Shown: piece after piece, positions 19,375-28,224 of the stretch
How positions within the stretch are numbered: the first letter of the stretch is position 1
Layout of the letters: every line of letters starts with the position of its first letter
Source of the DNA: Candidatus Nanopelagicus limnes
GTDB taxonomy: Bacteria > Actinomycetota > Actinomycetes > Nanopelagicales > Nanopelagicaceae
Direction of reading: 5' to 3'
Assembly: GCF_002287885.2 (NCBI RefSeq)
Contig: NZ_CP016768.2
Span: forward strand, 682,001-746,000
Length of the DNA: 64,000 nt
Program-made: the position numbers and the translations under genes
Notes under the pieces: model-generated
What the model saw: the letters and a program-made list of their open reading frames with translations, nothing else
Database searches by the model: none
Told to the model about the DNA's origin: nothing

Positions 19375-21368
19375 TAAATTTGTTTGCGATCTTTTATTGA
19401 AGCTAATACCTCATCGATTGCTTGTTGAATAGGAATTTGATTCTTCTGCTCACCATTTCGATATCTAAAGGAAACTGCCTTCGCTGCCATGTCTTCATCC
19501 CCTGCAATCATCATAAATGGAATCTTTTCAAGTTGAGCGTTGCGCACCTTTTTCTGCATTCGATCATCAGATACATCAATATCTGCTCTTATGCCAGATT
19601 TCTTAAATTGCTTTATCACATCTTGTAAGTAGGGGTTAATTGAATCTGCAACTGGAATACCTCTAACTTGAACTGGCGCCAGCCATGGTGGGAAAGCACC
19701 TGCATAATGTTCAGTTAAAACACCAAAAAATCTTTCAATTGATCCAAATAGTGCTCGGTGAATCATTACTGGCTGCTTACGTGAGCCATCTGATGCGGCG
19801 TAACCTAAATCAAATCTTTGAGGTAATTGGAAATCAACTTGAATCGTAGACATCTGCCAAGTTCTGCCAATCGCATCCCTTGCTTGTACTGAAATTTTTG
19901 GGCCATAAAAGGCGGCTCCGCCTGGGTCTAATACCAACTCTAATTTTTGCTTTTCAGCCGCTTGTTGCAAAGCGTTAGTAGCATCTTGCCAATCTTTATC
20001 TTCACCCACTGATTTTTCTGGGTTTCTAGTTGATAGTTCCAAATAGAAATCAGTTAATCCATAATCTCTTAAAAGATTTAGTACGAAGGTTAAAAGTGAA
20101 TCTAGCTCATCTGCCATCTGCTCTTTTGTGCAGTAAATATGTGCATCATCTTGAGTGAATCCTCGAGCTCTAGTGATTCCATGTACTACGCCAGATTTTT
20201 CATAACGGTATACGGTGCCAAACTCAAATAGTCGCAACGGTAGATCGCGGTAGGACTTAGGTGAGGACTGAAATATTAGGTTGTGAAATGGGCAGTTCAT
20301 CGGCTTCATGTAATACTTTTGACCTGGCTTTTTAATTGTGCCGTCTGCATGTAATTCTTCATCCATCACCATTGGTGGATACATTCCATCTGCATACCAT
20401 TGCAAATGTCCACTTGTTTCAAATAATGCAGCCTTAGTTAAATGTGGTGAGTAAACAAATTGATAATCCTCTTCTTCATGGCGCTTGCGAGAATAATCTT
20501 CCATCGCTCTGCGAATAACTCCACCCTTAGGATGAAAAACGGCAAGTCCAGAACCAATCTCCTCCGGAAATGAAAACAGATCTAACTCTGCACCAAGTTT
20601 TCGGTGATCCCGCTTCTCAGCCTCCTCCAATAAATGTAGGTAAGCATCTTGCGCCTCTTGAGTTGGCCATGCGGTTCCATAAATTCTTTGCAACATTGGA
20701 TTTTTCTCAGATCCGCGCCAATAAGCACCTGCTGCTCGCATTAATTTGAAAGCTGGAATGTGTTTTGTAGAGGGCAGATGTGGACCACGGCATAGATCAC
20801 TCCATACTGGATTGCCATCTCTACCTAAGTTGTCATAAATCGTTAACACCGATCCACCAACTTCAACATTTGAGTCATCACCGGCTGTATTTCCTTTAAG
20901 GCCAATCAATTCACATTTATACGGTTCATTCTTTAATTCAACCAATGCTTCTTTTTCAGTAGTTACGCGACGACGAAATCTTTGGCCAGCTTTTATGATC
21001 TTGCGCATGGCACTTTCTAGTTTTTCTAAATCCGCAGGTGTAAAGGGAGTTTTAGGATCAAAGTCGTAATAAAAGCCATCTCGAATCGGTGGGCCAATTC
21101 CTAATTTAGTATCTGCGAAAACTTCTTGCACTGCTTGGGCTAAAACGTGCGCGGTTGAGTGGCGCAAAACATTTAATCCATCCTCTGATGAAATCTTGAC
21201 CGATTCCACCTGATCACCCTCTGCTAAATCACTCCATAGATCCTTTAGCTCACCATTGATCCGACAAACAACCACATCAGATTGTTCGCTGAATAGATGG
21301 GTTGGTTTTTGATCACTTGCAATCTCTTTTGATACACCATCTACAGTGATCTTGATCTGTGCCGACAT
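19374..21368 (-). CDS. thrS: Threonyl-tRNA synthetase
   Basis: Class II synthetase of 664 residues, full length. Domain order: TGS (about 1-65), editing domain with [10 protein letters not shown] near 69, catalytic core with [10 protein letters not shown] (zinc Cys), [12 protein letters not shown] (motif 2) and [15 protein letters not shown] (motif 3), then the anticodon-binding domain. TAACCT stands exactly 6 bases before the ATG with no Shine-Dalgarno, so the mRNA is probably leaderless; there is no room for a T-box leader. Confidence 0.97.
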   Translation of the reverse strand: MSAQIKITVDGVSKEIASDQKPTHLFSEQSDVVVCRINGELKDLWSDLAEGDQVESVKISSEDGLNVLRHSTAHVLAQAVQEVFADTKLGIGPPIRDGFYYDFDPKTPFTPADLEKLESAMRKIIKAGQRFRRRVTTEKEALVELKNEPYKCELIGLKGNTAGDDSNVEVGGSVLTIYDNLGRDGNPVWSDLCRGPHLPSTKHIPAFKLMRAAGAYWRGSEKNPMLQRIYGTAWPTQEAQDAYLHLLEEAEKRDHRKLGAELDLFSFPEEIGSGLAVFHPKGGVIRRAMEDYSRKRHEEEDYQFVYSPHLTKAALFETSGHLQWYADGMYPPMVMDEELHADGTIKKPGQKYYMKPMNCPFHNLIFQSSPKSYRDLPLRLFEFGTVYRYEKSGVVHGITRARGFTQDDAHIYCTKEQMADELDSLLTFVLNLLRDYGLTDFYLELSTRNPEKSVGEDKDWQDATNALQQAAEKQKLELVLDPGGAAFYGPKISVQARDAIGRTWQMSTIQVDFQLPQRFDLGYAASDGSRKQPVMIHRALFGSIERFFGVLTEHYAGAFPPWLAPVQVRGIPVADSINPYLQDVIKQFKKSGIRADIDVSDDRMQKKVRNAQLEKIPFMMIAGDEDMAAKAVSFRYRNGEQKNQIPIQQAIDEVLASIKDRKQI

Positions 21369-21374
21369 ACCGCT

Positions 21375-21380
21375 AGGTTA
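21375..21380 (-). promoter_or_regulatory. -10 box of thrS (leaderless)
   Basis: TAACCT, 6 bases, then the thrS ATG; no Shine-Dalgarno in the 38-base gap to the upstream gene. Confidence 0.55.
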
Positions 21381-21406
21381 TCAAAGGGGGCGGTAAAGGT
21401 GGCGAA

Positions 21407-21700
21407 TTAAAAGGTGTATTCGTACCAAATAACTAGTAAAACAAGTGATAAGAATATAACGCCAGCAATAATCATCAATTGATGCTTTTTCTTTATCTTT
21501 GCTGCATTCGCAGCCCTACTCGCAACTCCTTTAGCTGATGTTAAAACTCGCGCAGCCCATGCAAACTCTGAAGCCAAAATACCAAGTCCAGTGAAAATAA
21601 TTAACCAACCAGGTCCAGGTGCCACTAATGCAACCACACCCACCAAGGTGATTAAGCCACCAATAAAGCCAACTAAAACTCGCTTTAATACTGGATTCAT
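21407..21700 (-). CDS. PGPGW-motif small membrane protein
   Basis: A 97-residue protein with two or three membrane helices. The loop APGPGWLIIFTGLGILASEF carries the PGPGW signature of a family of small actinobacterial and proteobacterial membrane proteins of unknown function. A lysine-rich linker separates it from a C-terminal helix (about 72-92). It overlaps the end of the aminotransferase gene by 4 bases and lies just upstream of thrS, a position also seen in Streptomyces. Confidence 0.75.
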   Translation of the reverse strand: MNPVLKRVLVGFIGGLITLVGVVALVAPGPGWLIIFTGLGILASEFAWAARVLTSAKGVASRAANAAKIKKKHQLMIIAGVIFLSLVLLVIWYEYTF

Positions 21701-22467
21701 ACCTCTATCTTACTCCTGATGTGTTGATCAAATTCACCAATTAATTTCACACCTAATTCGCTGCTTTCAAATAATTTATCCTCAACCTTGGCAACTGGCG
21801 TCAATAATCGAATTGAAGAGCACAGAAACACCGCATCAGATTCTAAAAGTTGATCCCAATTAAATAATCCTTCTGTTACAGCAAAATCTTTGATCAACAT
21901 TTGCCTAGTAATCCCAGGTAAGCAGCCAGATTCCAACGCAGGGGTGATGAATTTTCCATCTTTTAAAATAATGATGTTTGCCGAGCCCGTCTCCACCACG
22001 TCAGCATTTTCATTTAGATATACTCCATCACTATAACCACGAGATTGTGCGGTGCGAACAGCCAACATCGATTGGCCATATGAGATTGATTTAACGCCAG
22101 ATAATGGCGAGTTTGAATTTATAACCTGATTCATTTTTATCAGGCTCGGTAACTTGTCTGAACTCTCCACCGGCTCCACCACAACTAACCAATTGCCATC
22201 AGCGAGAGCTGCAACTCGAATACGAGACTTCCCGATCACACCTTTTAATAACTGGTTAATCCCGACCTCAATATCAATTTTTGCTGGGATAGTGATCAAG
22301 AGTTTTTCAGCACTCTTTACCAATCGTTCATAATGACGTTGCCAAGCAATAATTTTTTCATCTATTCCTAGAATTGTTTCAAATAACCCATCCCCGCGAA
22401 TAAAGGAGAGTGAAAAAGGCAATGTTAATGGCTCAGTTACTACCTTGCCATTTACAAGTAGCTTCAT
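21697..22467 (-). CDS. pabC: Class IV aminotransferase, probable 4-amino-4-deoxychorismate lyase
   Basis: PLP enzyme of fold type IV, 256 residues. The PLP-binding Lys lies in GVKSISYGQ, and the cofactor-binding region reads ADVVETGSANIIILKDG. Its 4-base overlap with pabB makes release of p-aminobenzoate from aminodeoxychorismate the likely reaction, feeding folate. A branched-chain aminotransferase role is less likely given the length and neighbour. The start of 22467 sits inside the last codons of pabB, so the two are coupled. Confidence 0.8.
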   Translation of the reverse strand: MKLLVNGKVVTEPLTLPFSLSFIRGDGLFETILGIDEKIIAWQRHYERLVKSAEKLLITIPAKIDIEVGINQLLKGVIGKSRIRVAALADGNWLVVVEPVESSDKLPSLIKMNQVINSNSPLSGVKSISYGQSMLAVRTAQSRGYSDGVYLNENADVVETGSANIIILKDGKFITPALESGCLPGITRQMLIKDFAVTEGLFNWDQLLESDAVFLCSSIRLLTPVAKVEDKLFESSELGVKLIGEFDQHIRSKIEV

Positions 22468-23450
22468 ACCAATACTCCAGATGCAATTGAAATCAATCGT
22501 TTTGCCTTAAGCGCCGTCTCTTCCCACTCACTTTCTGGATCACTTGCCCAAGTAATGCCAGCTCCAGTTCCAAAATGAATCTGATCATCACCAGTTGACC
22601 AAAAAATACGAATTCCAACTGAAAGTAATGCTTGATCATTTTCGACAAAGCCAATCACACCGCAGTATGGACCACGTTTGGTTTGCTCAATCTCAGCGAT
22701 ACTTTTCAATGCAGAAGATTTTGGTGCTCCACTAATTGATCCGGCCGGTAATAAAGCTTTGGCGATCTCACTCCATTTAATTCCTGGTTTTAATCTGCCA
22801 ACAACATCGGAGACTAAGTGGAACAGCCCAGGGTGAGATTGGGTGGCCAATAATCTTGGCACATCAACGCTGCCACTTTCGCAAATAGCGCCAAAATCAT
22901 TTCGCATTAAATCCACGATCATCACATTCTCAGCACGATCTTTATCACCAAAATTATCCACCTTTGAAGTTCCCTTTATGGGTGTGGATTTAATTACTAT
23001 GTCCTTGCGCTCTAAAAACAATTCTGGCGAGGCTGAAGCGATTTCAAGACCAGGCAATCTTAGATAACTGGCATATGGTGCTGGATTATCTGCTTGCAAT
23101 CTATTAGCTAACCCTTGCAAACTTTGGGATGATTTAGAAGATAAAATTCGACACAGATTAACTTGATAAATATCTCCGGCAGCAATCTTTTCTTTGATCA
23201 CCTCAACATTTTTTTGATAAACAGTTTGGTTTTGAGATGTTTGCCAATCGTTTTCAATTGGCTGCCATTCTGCTACTGGCAGTGGTGCGTCAATTACATT
23301 TGCAAATCTTGCGCAAAACCATTGCCCTTCAAAGGTATTTACTACCGCCCAAAAACCCGGCTTATCTAGGCTGCTTGGGTCATTTGAAATCTCAACACAA
23401 TTAGTGGCAAGTCGACCTGCCATCCAAAAGGTAGCTTGCGATAACTCCAT
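22464..23450 (-). CDS. pabB: Aminodeoxychorismate synthase component I
   Basis: Chorismate-binding enzyme of 328 residues, shorter than most PabB proteins because the N-terminal region is trimmed. The catalytic core shows KIAAGDIYQVNLCR, the lysine motif TPIKGTSK, and VMIVDLMRNDFGAICESG. It makes 4-amino-4-deoxychorismate from chorismate and ammonia; no pabA glutaminase is in this window. A TAGCGT hexamer ends 6 bases before the ATG. An AGGAGGG further upstream is too far to act as Shine-Dalgarno for this start. Confidence 0.88.
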   Translation of the reverse strand: MELSQATFWMAGRLATNCVEISNDPSSLDKPGFWAVVNTFEGQWFCARFANVIDAPLPVAEWQPIENDWQTSQNQTVYQKNVEVIKEKIAAGDIYQVNLCRILSSKSSQSLQGLANRLQADNPAPYASYLRLPGLEIASASPELFLERKDIVIKSTPIKGTSKVDNFGDKDRAENVMIVDLMRNDFGAICESGSVDVPRLLATQSHPGLFHLVSDVVGRLKPGIKWSEIAKALLPAGSISGAPKSSALKSIAEIEQTKRGPYCGVIGFVENDQALLSVGIRIFWSTGDDQIHFGTGAGITWASDPESEWEETALKAKRLISIASGVLV

Positions 23451-23456
23451 GTTTGA

Positions 23457-23462
23457 ACGCTA
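23457..23462 (-). promoter_or_regulatory. -10 box of pabB-pabC (leaderless)
   Basis: TAGCGT, 6 bases, then the pabB ATG. Confidence 0.45.
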
Positions 23463-23544
23463 CCCTCCTGCGATAGGAAAGGTGTGAAAAAAATACAATT
23501 GTGCCAAGGGTGGCAGAATGCGATAGATTTCACCCCGCACTTAC

Positions 23545-23617
23545 GCGGACGTAGCGCAGTTGGTAGCGCGGAACCTTGCCAAGGTTCAGGTCGCCGGTTC
23601 GAACCCGGTCGTCCGCT
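23545..23617 (+). tRNA. tRNA-Gly (GCC)
   Basis: Complete cloverleaf: acceptor arms GCGGACG and CGTCCGC, D arm GCGC-AGTTGGTA-GCGC, anticodon stem GAACC/GGTTC around loop TTGCCAA (anticodon GCC), and T arm CCGG-TTCGAAC-CCGG. The discriminator base is T and CCA is not encoded. Confidence 0.97.
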
Positions 23618-23650
23618 CTCTAGGAAAGTTTTCTTATCTGGGAAAAGCAA

Positions 23651-23721
23651 GGTCGGATGGCCGAGAGGCGAGGCTCGGGACTGCAAATCCCGCTACACGG
23701 GTTCAAATCCCGTTCCGACCT
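23651..23721 (+). tRNA. tRNA-Cys (GCA)
   Basis: Acceptor arms GGTCGGA and TCCGACC, anticodon stem CGGGA/TCCCG around loop CTGCAAA (anticodon GCA), and T arm with GGGTTCAAATCCC. It is 33 bases after tRNA-Gly and probably shares its transcript. CCA is not encoded. Confidence 0.96.
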
Positions 23722-23731
23722 CCACTAAGAA

Positions 23732-24748
23732 TTAAACAGCAGGTGGTCTAGATAAAACTCCAGAACAATCACTTAATGTAAATCCACCAGCACTGTATGG
23801 AATCACTACCGCATCCCCTTGCTTAATCTCTAACGGTTGATCATTATCAAAAATCATCGAGCCCTCACCAGAGAGTGCTAAAAAGATTCCAAAACCTGAT
23901 TCAATCTTCGCATGATCGGCAGTTAAATAGTCAGCTCTAAAAAATGGATTAGCTACTGAATTAAATATCGCACCACTTCTTTGCCCACCAATATCAAACT
24001 TTGTAATTATCACTTTCAATTCATCCATGCTTAAGGGTGTAAGCCGGAGTGCGTCTAGAGCAGTATCAAAGCCAAGATTTAAATGCCCATCCTTATCACC
24101 ATCAACTGCAAATCCATCCCACTCAAGCAGAATTGATAAATCAGTTGGCTCTTGCAGCTCTAAAACAAAAATTCCAGACTCAATTGCATGCACGACTCCG
24201 GCAGGCACAAATATCGCATCTCCTGCTTTAACCTCTTTGAAAACTAAAGATTTCAATAAGCCAGCCGAATCATGATTTGCCACCATTGCTGCGACATCAG
24301 CCTTGTTCATCTTCTCTTTAAAACCAATTCCAACTTTCGCGCCCACTGGTGCATCCAAAATTATCCAGGCTTCAGTTTTACCGTGGTTCATATGCAGATT
24401 CTCTTTAGCAAAACTCACATTTGGATGGTAATGAACCGGCAATCTTTGATCCGGATCTAAAAGTTTGACCAGAATCTCAGTAGACGCACCGAACTTGGCA
24501 ATGTGTTTTTCGCCTAACCAATTATTAGGATCAGATGCGATTACATCCCGTAGTAATTGCCCATTCTCTAATTTTGAGAGTCCATTAACTGTTTCACCAA
24601 ACCTGGTGGTGGTAGAAGCTATCCACTCCTCTGGTCGCATTGGTCCGCCCGGACCGTTGCGCAATTTTCCGATTCGGTTTCCCCCCTTATAGAAATGATC
24701 AAACTGATTTGAGGGTAATTTCGATGCTTTGGCGATGTAATTGCTCAT
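23732..24748 (-). CDS. manA: Mannose-6-phosphate isomerase, class I
   Basis: Zinc enzyme that interconverts mannose 6-phosphate and fructose 6-phosphate; 338 residues. Visible zinc-site motifs are LPVHYHPNVSFAKE, the NHGKTEAWI block, and IFVPAGVVHAIESG. It supplies mannose for GDP-mannose, needed by PimA in this window. The start codon has TAAACT exactly 6 bases upstream. Only 29 bases separate it from the start of the divergent cupin gene. Confidence 0.92.
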   Translation of the reverse strand: MSNYIAKASKLPSNQFDHFYKGGNRIGKLRNGPGGPMRPEEWIASTTTRFGETVNGLSKLENGQLLRDVIASDPNNWLGEKHIAKFGASTEILVKLLDPDQRLPVHYHPNVSFAKENLHMNHGKTEAWIILDAPVGAKVGIGFKEKMNKADVAAMVANHDSAGLLKSLVFKEVKAGDAIFVPAGVVHAIESGIFVLELQEPTDLSILLEWDGFAVDGDKDGHLNLGFDTALDALRLTPLSMDELKVIITKFDIGGQRSGAIFNSVANPFFRADYLTADHAKIESGFGIFLALSGEGSMIFDNDQPLEIKQGDAVVIPYSAGGFTLSDCSGVLSRPPAV

Positions 24749-24754
24749 CTTGCT

Positions 24755-24760
24755 AGTTTA
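24755..24760 (-). promoter_or_regulatory. -10 box of manA (leaderless)
   Basis: TAAACT, 6 bases, then the manA ATG. It lies 5 bases from the divergent -10 box of the cupin gene. Confidence 0.55.
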
Positions 24761-24765
24761 AGGGT

Positions 24766-24771
24766 TAAAGT
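24766..24771 (+). promoter_or_regulatory. -10 box of the cupin gene (leaderless)
   Basis: TAAAGT, 6 bases, then the cupin ATG. Confidence 0.55.
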
Positions 24772-24777
24772 ATTTCC

Positions 24778-25119
24778 ATGCTAGAAAAATCAGAGCGCCC
24801 GTGGGGTCGGTATGAGGTGTTGCAGGAAGCTGCCAATTACAAAGTTAAATCCATTCATGTCTCCCCTGGGAAAAGACTTTCATATCAACGTCATCAAAAA
24901 CGTAGTGAGCATTGGTATGTAACGCAAGGAAGTGGTGAAGTCACTTTAGATGGCAAGATCCAACCAGTAATTGCAGGTTCAATTATCCAAGTTCCCCAAG
25001 GCATGTTGCACCGAATTAGCAATACCGGCAGCACCGAATTAATTTTTATTGAAGTTCAAACTGGTAGCTATTTTGGTGAGGATGATATTGAACGTGTTGA
25101 GGATGATTTCGGTCGCTAG
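24778..25119 (+). CDS. Stand-alone type II mannose-6-phosphate isomerase-like cupin
   Basis: A 113-residue single cupin domain matching the C-terminal isomerase domain of bifunctional mannose-1-phosphate guanylyltransferase / phosphomannose isomerase. Key motifs are RPWGRYEVL, SPGKRLSYQRHQKRSEHWYV (metal-binding His residues), GSIIQVPQGMLHRISN and FIEVQTGSYFGEDDI. The guanylyltransferase domain is absent. It is divergent from manA, so two unrelated isomerase folds lie back to back; one may serve a different sugar phosphate or a regulatory role. Confidence 0.82.
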   Translation: MLEKSERPWGRYEVLQEAANYKVKSIHVSPGKRLSYQRHQKRSEHWYVTQGSGEVTLDGKIQPVIAGSIIQVPQGMLHRISNTGSTELIFIEVQTGSYFGEDDIERVEDDFGR

Positions 25120-25135
25120 TAGACTTTAACTTAAC

Positions 25136-25207
25136 GGACGATTAGCGCAGCGGTAGCGTACTTCCTTGACATGGAAGGGGTCACTGGTTCGATCCCAGTA
25201 TCGTCCA
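25136..25207 (+). tRNA. tRNA-Val (GAC)
   Basis: Acceptor arms GGACGAT and ATCGTCC, anticodon stem CTTCC/GGAAG around loop TTGACAT (anticodon GAC), and T arm CTGG-TTCGATC-CCAG. Discriminator A; CCA not encoded. It lies 16 bases after the cupin gene. Confidence 0.97.
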
Positions 25208-25220
25208 CTTACATTACAAA

Positions 25221-26780
25221 CTAAAAGGTAACTTTTACTTTATCGCCCTCTGTAGTTTGAGATATCACTTCGATAGTAATTCCCTCAACAACAATTTTGT
25301 CGCCAGCCTTAAGGGCAGCATCAGTGAAATCCTTTGCACTTGAACCTGGGCGTCTCTGTGTTTCCCACCCACCTTTAATTGATCCGATCTTCATATCTAC
25401 TGTATAGACCAAGGTTCCAGCCTGTGATGAGCTCAAAACATCAAAGCCTTCACTTCTTCTAGATTCAATAACCACAATTTTAGAATCACTTATCTTCACA
25501 ACAATAGCTTTGGTTAATTTGTTAATACGCGCTATTGGATCAAGTGTAATAGTCTCATTGGCGCTCTTACTTTTATCTAAACAATTGATCTGATTATCAT
25601 CAAGCCAACCTTGGATGTAACGATTCCATGCATTTATTTCAATTGCAGCGGTAGACCAATTATTAGACATTAAGTCCCATGATCCATAAGTGGCAGGTTG
25701 CGGATCAACTGTGTACAAATCATGCAAGCCAAACAAATGCCCGGTTTCATGAGAGATCCACTTCCATCCAGCGCCAGGAAAATTCTGATAAGCATCCGCG
25801 CCTGAAAAACTAGCATTTCTTAAAACACCATCTTGGGTTTTCAAGTCGGTAACAAAAGCTGGTCCGTAAGCAATTGAGCTAGATGGAATTGATTTAGGCG
25901 ATAAGAAATATGCAACATCATATTTACTAAAATCAACTGTTGAATCTGATGCGCTGATAAGTTCGTTCATATATCCACCTGCATCACCACCTGACCATTT
26001 ACCCAGTCCGTAGTGATCAGACTTTGATGGCACTCTGATGTATTTATCAAGTATCGTAAATTTAAATGAGACTCGACCACCTGAAATTGCTTTATAGAAG
26101 GTATCCATCCCCTGAGTCATCTCGCTGTATTCAGTACTTGGTGATCTTGTTCCAGGAACATCACTGAAATCAACTGGAACTACAACAGCATTTATTACAC
26201 CATTACTTTTTAATCGGTTAACTCTTTTTGGAAAACCCACGTTCATCGACGGATTTCCGTCTTGTCCAACTAATTGGCAAGTGGTCGCTGGAATAAATTT
26301 TGATCCTATTTTTTCAGAGTCAGAAAACCACTCCCAAGCACCTGGTGCAAATAATCGCCATCGAATTTCATCTCCTACTTTTAAGGTTGTATTTACATAC
26401 GGCACACCTGGGTTTGTTGAAGGGCATGAGCTAACCGTTTCCCAGCCATCAGCAACAATAAGATCTTTCCATACGTTTGCTTCAAATATTTGCAAGTATG
26501 CTGAAACTCTCGCATGACAACCACTGGCTTTAAATTTATCCGTCACAGAAGTTTGGGATGAAACTGGTGTTGAACTTTGGTTTATAGTTTTACTTAATGC
26601 AACGCCTTTATTCCATACCAATTTCTTGCCAGACTTAATACAAGTAAAGGTTTTATTGGCTGCAGTTGCAGTACTGCCAATCTTTGTGCATTTTCCACCT
26701 GATTTAGCGGCCGCATAGGATTCTGGGATGACACCCACTGATAAAACCATTACCGCAACCAGGAATAATTTAATTCTCAC
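25221..26780 (-). CDS. Secreted zinc metalloprotease, M6-like
   Basis: A 519-residue exported protein. A signal peptide (about 1-24, ending SYAAA) is followed by a cysteine-containing module, GGKCTKIGSTATAANKTFTC near 28, ending GKKLVWNKG, which looks like a small surface-adhesion or repeat module. A second module with CQLVGQDGNP follows, then the protease domain with HETGHLFGLHDLY, the HExxHxxGxxH zinc site, near residue 345. A beta-rich C-terminal domain follows. The start is GTG, with TACTTT exactly 6 bases upstream. Substrate unknown; a role in degrading external protein is plausible. Confidence 0.75.
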   Translation of the reverse strand: MRIKLFLVAVMVLSVGVIPESYAAAKSGGKCTKIGSTATAANKTFTCIKSGKKLVWNKGVALSKTINQSSTPVSSQTSVTDKFKASGCHARVSAYLQIFEANVWKDLIVADGWETVSSCPSTNPGVPYVNTTLKVGDEIRWRLFAPGAWEWFSDSEKIGSKFIPATTCQLVGQDGNPSMNVGFPKRVNRLKSNGVINAVVVPVDFSDVPGTRSPSTEYSEMTQGMDTFYKAISGGRVSFKFTILDKYIRVPSKSDHYGLGKWSGGDAGGYMNELISASDSTVDFSKYDVAYFLSPKSIPSSSIAYGPAFVTDLKTQDGVLRNASFSGADAYQNFPGAGWKWISHETGHLFGLHDLYTVDPQPATYGSWDLMSNNWSTAAIEINAWNRYIQGWLDDNQINCLDKSKSANETITLDPIARINKLTKAIVVKISDSKIVVIESRRSEGFDVLSSSQAGTLVYTVDMKIGSIKGGWETQRRPGSSAKDFTDAALKAGDKIVVEGITIEVISQTTEGDKVKVTF

Positions 26781-26786
26781 TACCCG

Positions 26787-26792
26787 AAAGTA
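26787..26792 (-). promoter_or_regulatory. -10 box of the secreted metalloprotease (leaderless, GTG start)
   Basis: TACTTT, 6 bases, then the GTG start codon. Confidence 0.45.
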
Positions 26793-26854
26793 CCAACTTA
26801 ATTAGAAAATATGTGTATGAGCGTTAAATTCCTCTGAAATACACTCAAATCTCT

Positions 26855-27250
26855 TTACTCTAAATCAAAGTAAACCGTTACTACCTTAGTTTCAGGCTTA
26901 ACATCAACCCCAACTGAATTCCAAAATTTCGAATGGCTCTGGCGGAAATCATCCCCTGATAAATCCCCTTCAGCTTCTGCTAATGCAAACTCCGTCGGCA
27001 CATCCTTAAACTCCAAAACTTCAACTCTTGTTACTTTAATGATGCCAATCTGCTTTTCATCGTTATCCAAAATGGCAAGACGCTCGCCAACAAATTCAAT
27101 CTCCTCACCCTCAGCAATGTAATCCTCTTTTAATAGACCAGCAGTTGCTCGTTTATTGCCATTGATAATCAAATCATTTAAGCGATTTCGCATTGGCCCA
27201 GGGGTGCCAAACTCAACACTGCGTAATCCATTTATTCGAAGAAATGCCAT
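26855..27250 (-). CDS. ASCH domain protein
   Basis: A 131-residue single-domain protein. The ASCH (PUA-like) signature is seen as GNKRATAGLLKEDYIAEGE near residue 32 and GIIKVTRVEVLEFKDVP near 69, with SHSKFWNSVG toward the end. ASCH proteins bind RNA or modified nucleosides, and some act as amidohydrolases on acetylated cytidine; which applies is not clear. A GGGG tract 9 bases upstream may serve as the ribosome site. It is divergent from the aldolase gene. Confidence 0.8.
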   Translation of the reverse strand: MAFLRINGLRSVEFGTPGPMRNRLNDLIINGNKRATAGLLKEDYIAEGEEIEFVGERLAILDNDEKQIGIIKVTRVEVLEFKDVPTEFALAEAEGDLSGDDFRQSHSKFWNSVGVDVKPETKVVTVYFDLE

Positions 27251-27322
27251 ATTTATCGCCCCTGTCCTGATCTAACTTCATTACCTATTAGACTAAAACC
27301 TATTGTATTGAAGGAGAGAATA

Positions 27323-28216
27323 ATGAATCAGCAAATGTTTGACCAAGTAAAGGCTGGCAAAGGTTTCATAGCAGCATTAGATCAAAGCGGTGGTAGTACC
27401 CCAAAGGCACTAAAGCTTTATGGCGTTGAGGAATCTGAGTACTCAGGGGAAGCTGCAATGTTTGATTTGATTCATCAAATGCGTTCCAGATTAATTAAAT
27501 CCAAAGTTTTCACAGGTGATCGAATTGTTGGCGCGATTTTGTTTGAGATGACTATGGAGCGCCAGATTGATGGCATTGGTAGCGCTGAGTTTTTATGGAA
27601 TAAGAAGAAAATAGTTCCATTCTTAAAGATCGATAATGGTTTAGCTGCAGAAAGTAATGATGTGCAATTAATGAAGCCGATTCCTGAGTTATCCGCTCGA
27701 ATTTCAGCAGCTAACAAGCATGGAGTTTTTGGCACCAAAATGAGATCTGTAATTAACCTTGCTAACGCCACTGGCATTGAAGCGGTAGTTGCCCAGCAAT
27801 TTGAGATAGGTAAAGAGATCATTGCCGGTGGTTTAATTCCAATTATTGAGCCTGAGGTAAATATTAAGAGTGAGCAAAAGGGGCAAGCGGAAGAAATCCT
27901 CAAATCCTCTCTAATCATCCACTTGAATAAATTAAAAGAGAATCAAACGGTGATGCTCAAACTGTCCCTGCCAAATAAGCCAAATCTTTATCAGGATTTA
28001 GTAAACCACCCACGAGTGCTTAAAGTAGTAGCCCTCTCAGGTGGATATAGCAGAGATGATGCCAACAAAATGCTCGCTGAAAATAATGGTGTAATCGCCT
28101 CATTCTCAAGAGCGCTTACTGAAGGTTTATCTGCCAAGCAAAGTGATGATCAATTTGATGCATTGTTGGATTCAACTATCCAATCAATCTTTAATGCTTC
28201 GGTAAATAAAAAATAA
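27323..28216 (+). CDS. fda: Fructose-bisphosphate aldolase, class I
   Basis: Schiff-base aldolase of 297 residues, the length of the Staphylococcus-type class I enzyme. Motifs: GKGFIAALDQSGGSTPKAL at the N-terminus, VPFLKIDNGL, IIEPEVNI, and the Schiff-base Lys in VMLKLSLPNKP. It cleaves fructose 1,6-bisphosphate in glycolysis and gluconeogenesis. The ATG chosen has an AAGGAG Shine-Dalgarno; an upstream TTG at 27308 would place that site inside the coding sequence. Confidence 0.93.
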   Translation: MNQQMFDQVKAGKGFIAALDQSGGSTPKALKLYGVEESEYSGEAAMFDLIHQMRSRLIKSKVFTGDRIVGAILFEMTMERQIDGIGSAEFLWNKKKIVPFLKIDNGLAAESNDVQLMKPIPELSARISAANKHGVFGTKMRSVINLANATGIEAVVAQQFEIGKEIIAGGLIPIIEPEVNIKSEQKGQAEEILKSSLIIHLNKLKENQTVMLKLSLPNKPNLYQDLVNHPRVLKVVALSGGYSRDDANKMLAENNGVIASFSRALTEGLSAKQSDDQFDALLDSTIQSIFNASVNKK

Positions 28217-28219
28217 TCT
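28214..28219 (+). promoter_or_regulatory. -10 box of the nitroreductase gene, overlapping the aldolase stop
   Basis: TAATCT, 5 bases, then the nitroreductase ATG. Its first three bases are the aldolase stop codon. Confidence 0.45.
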
Positions 28220-28224
28220 CCCCG

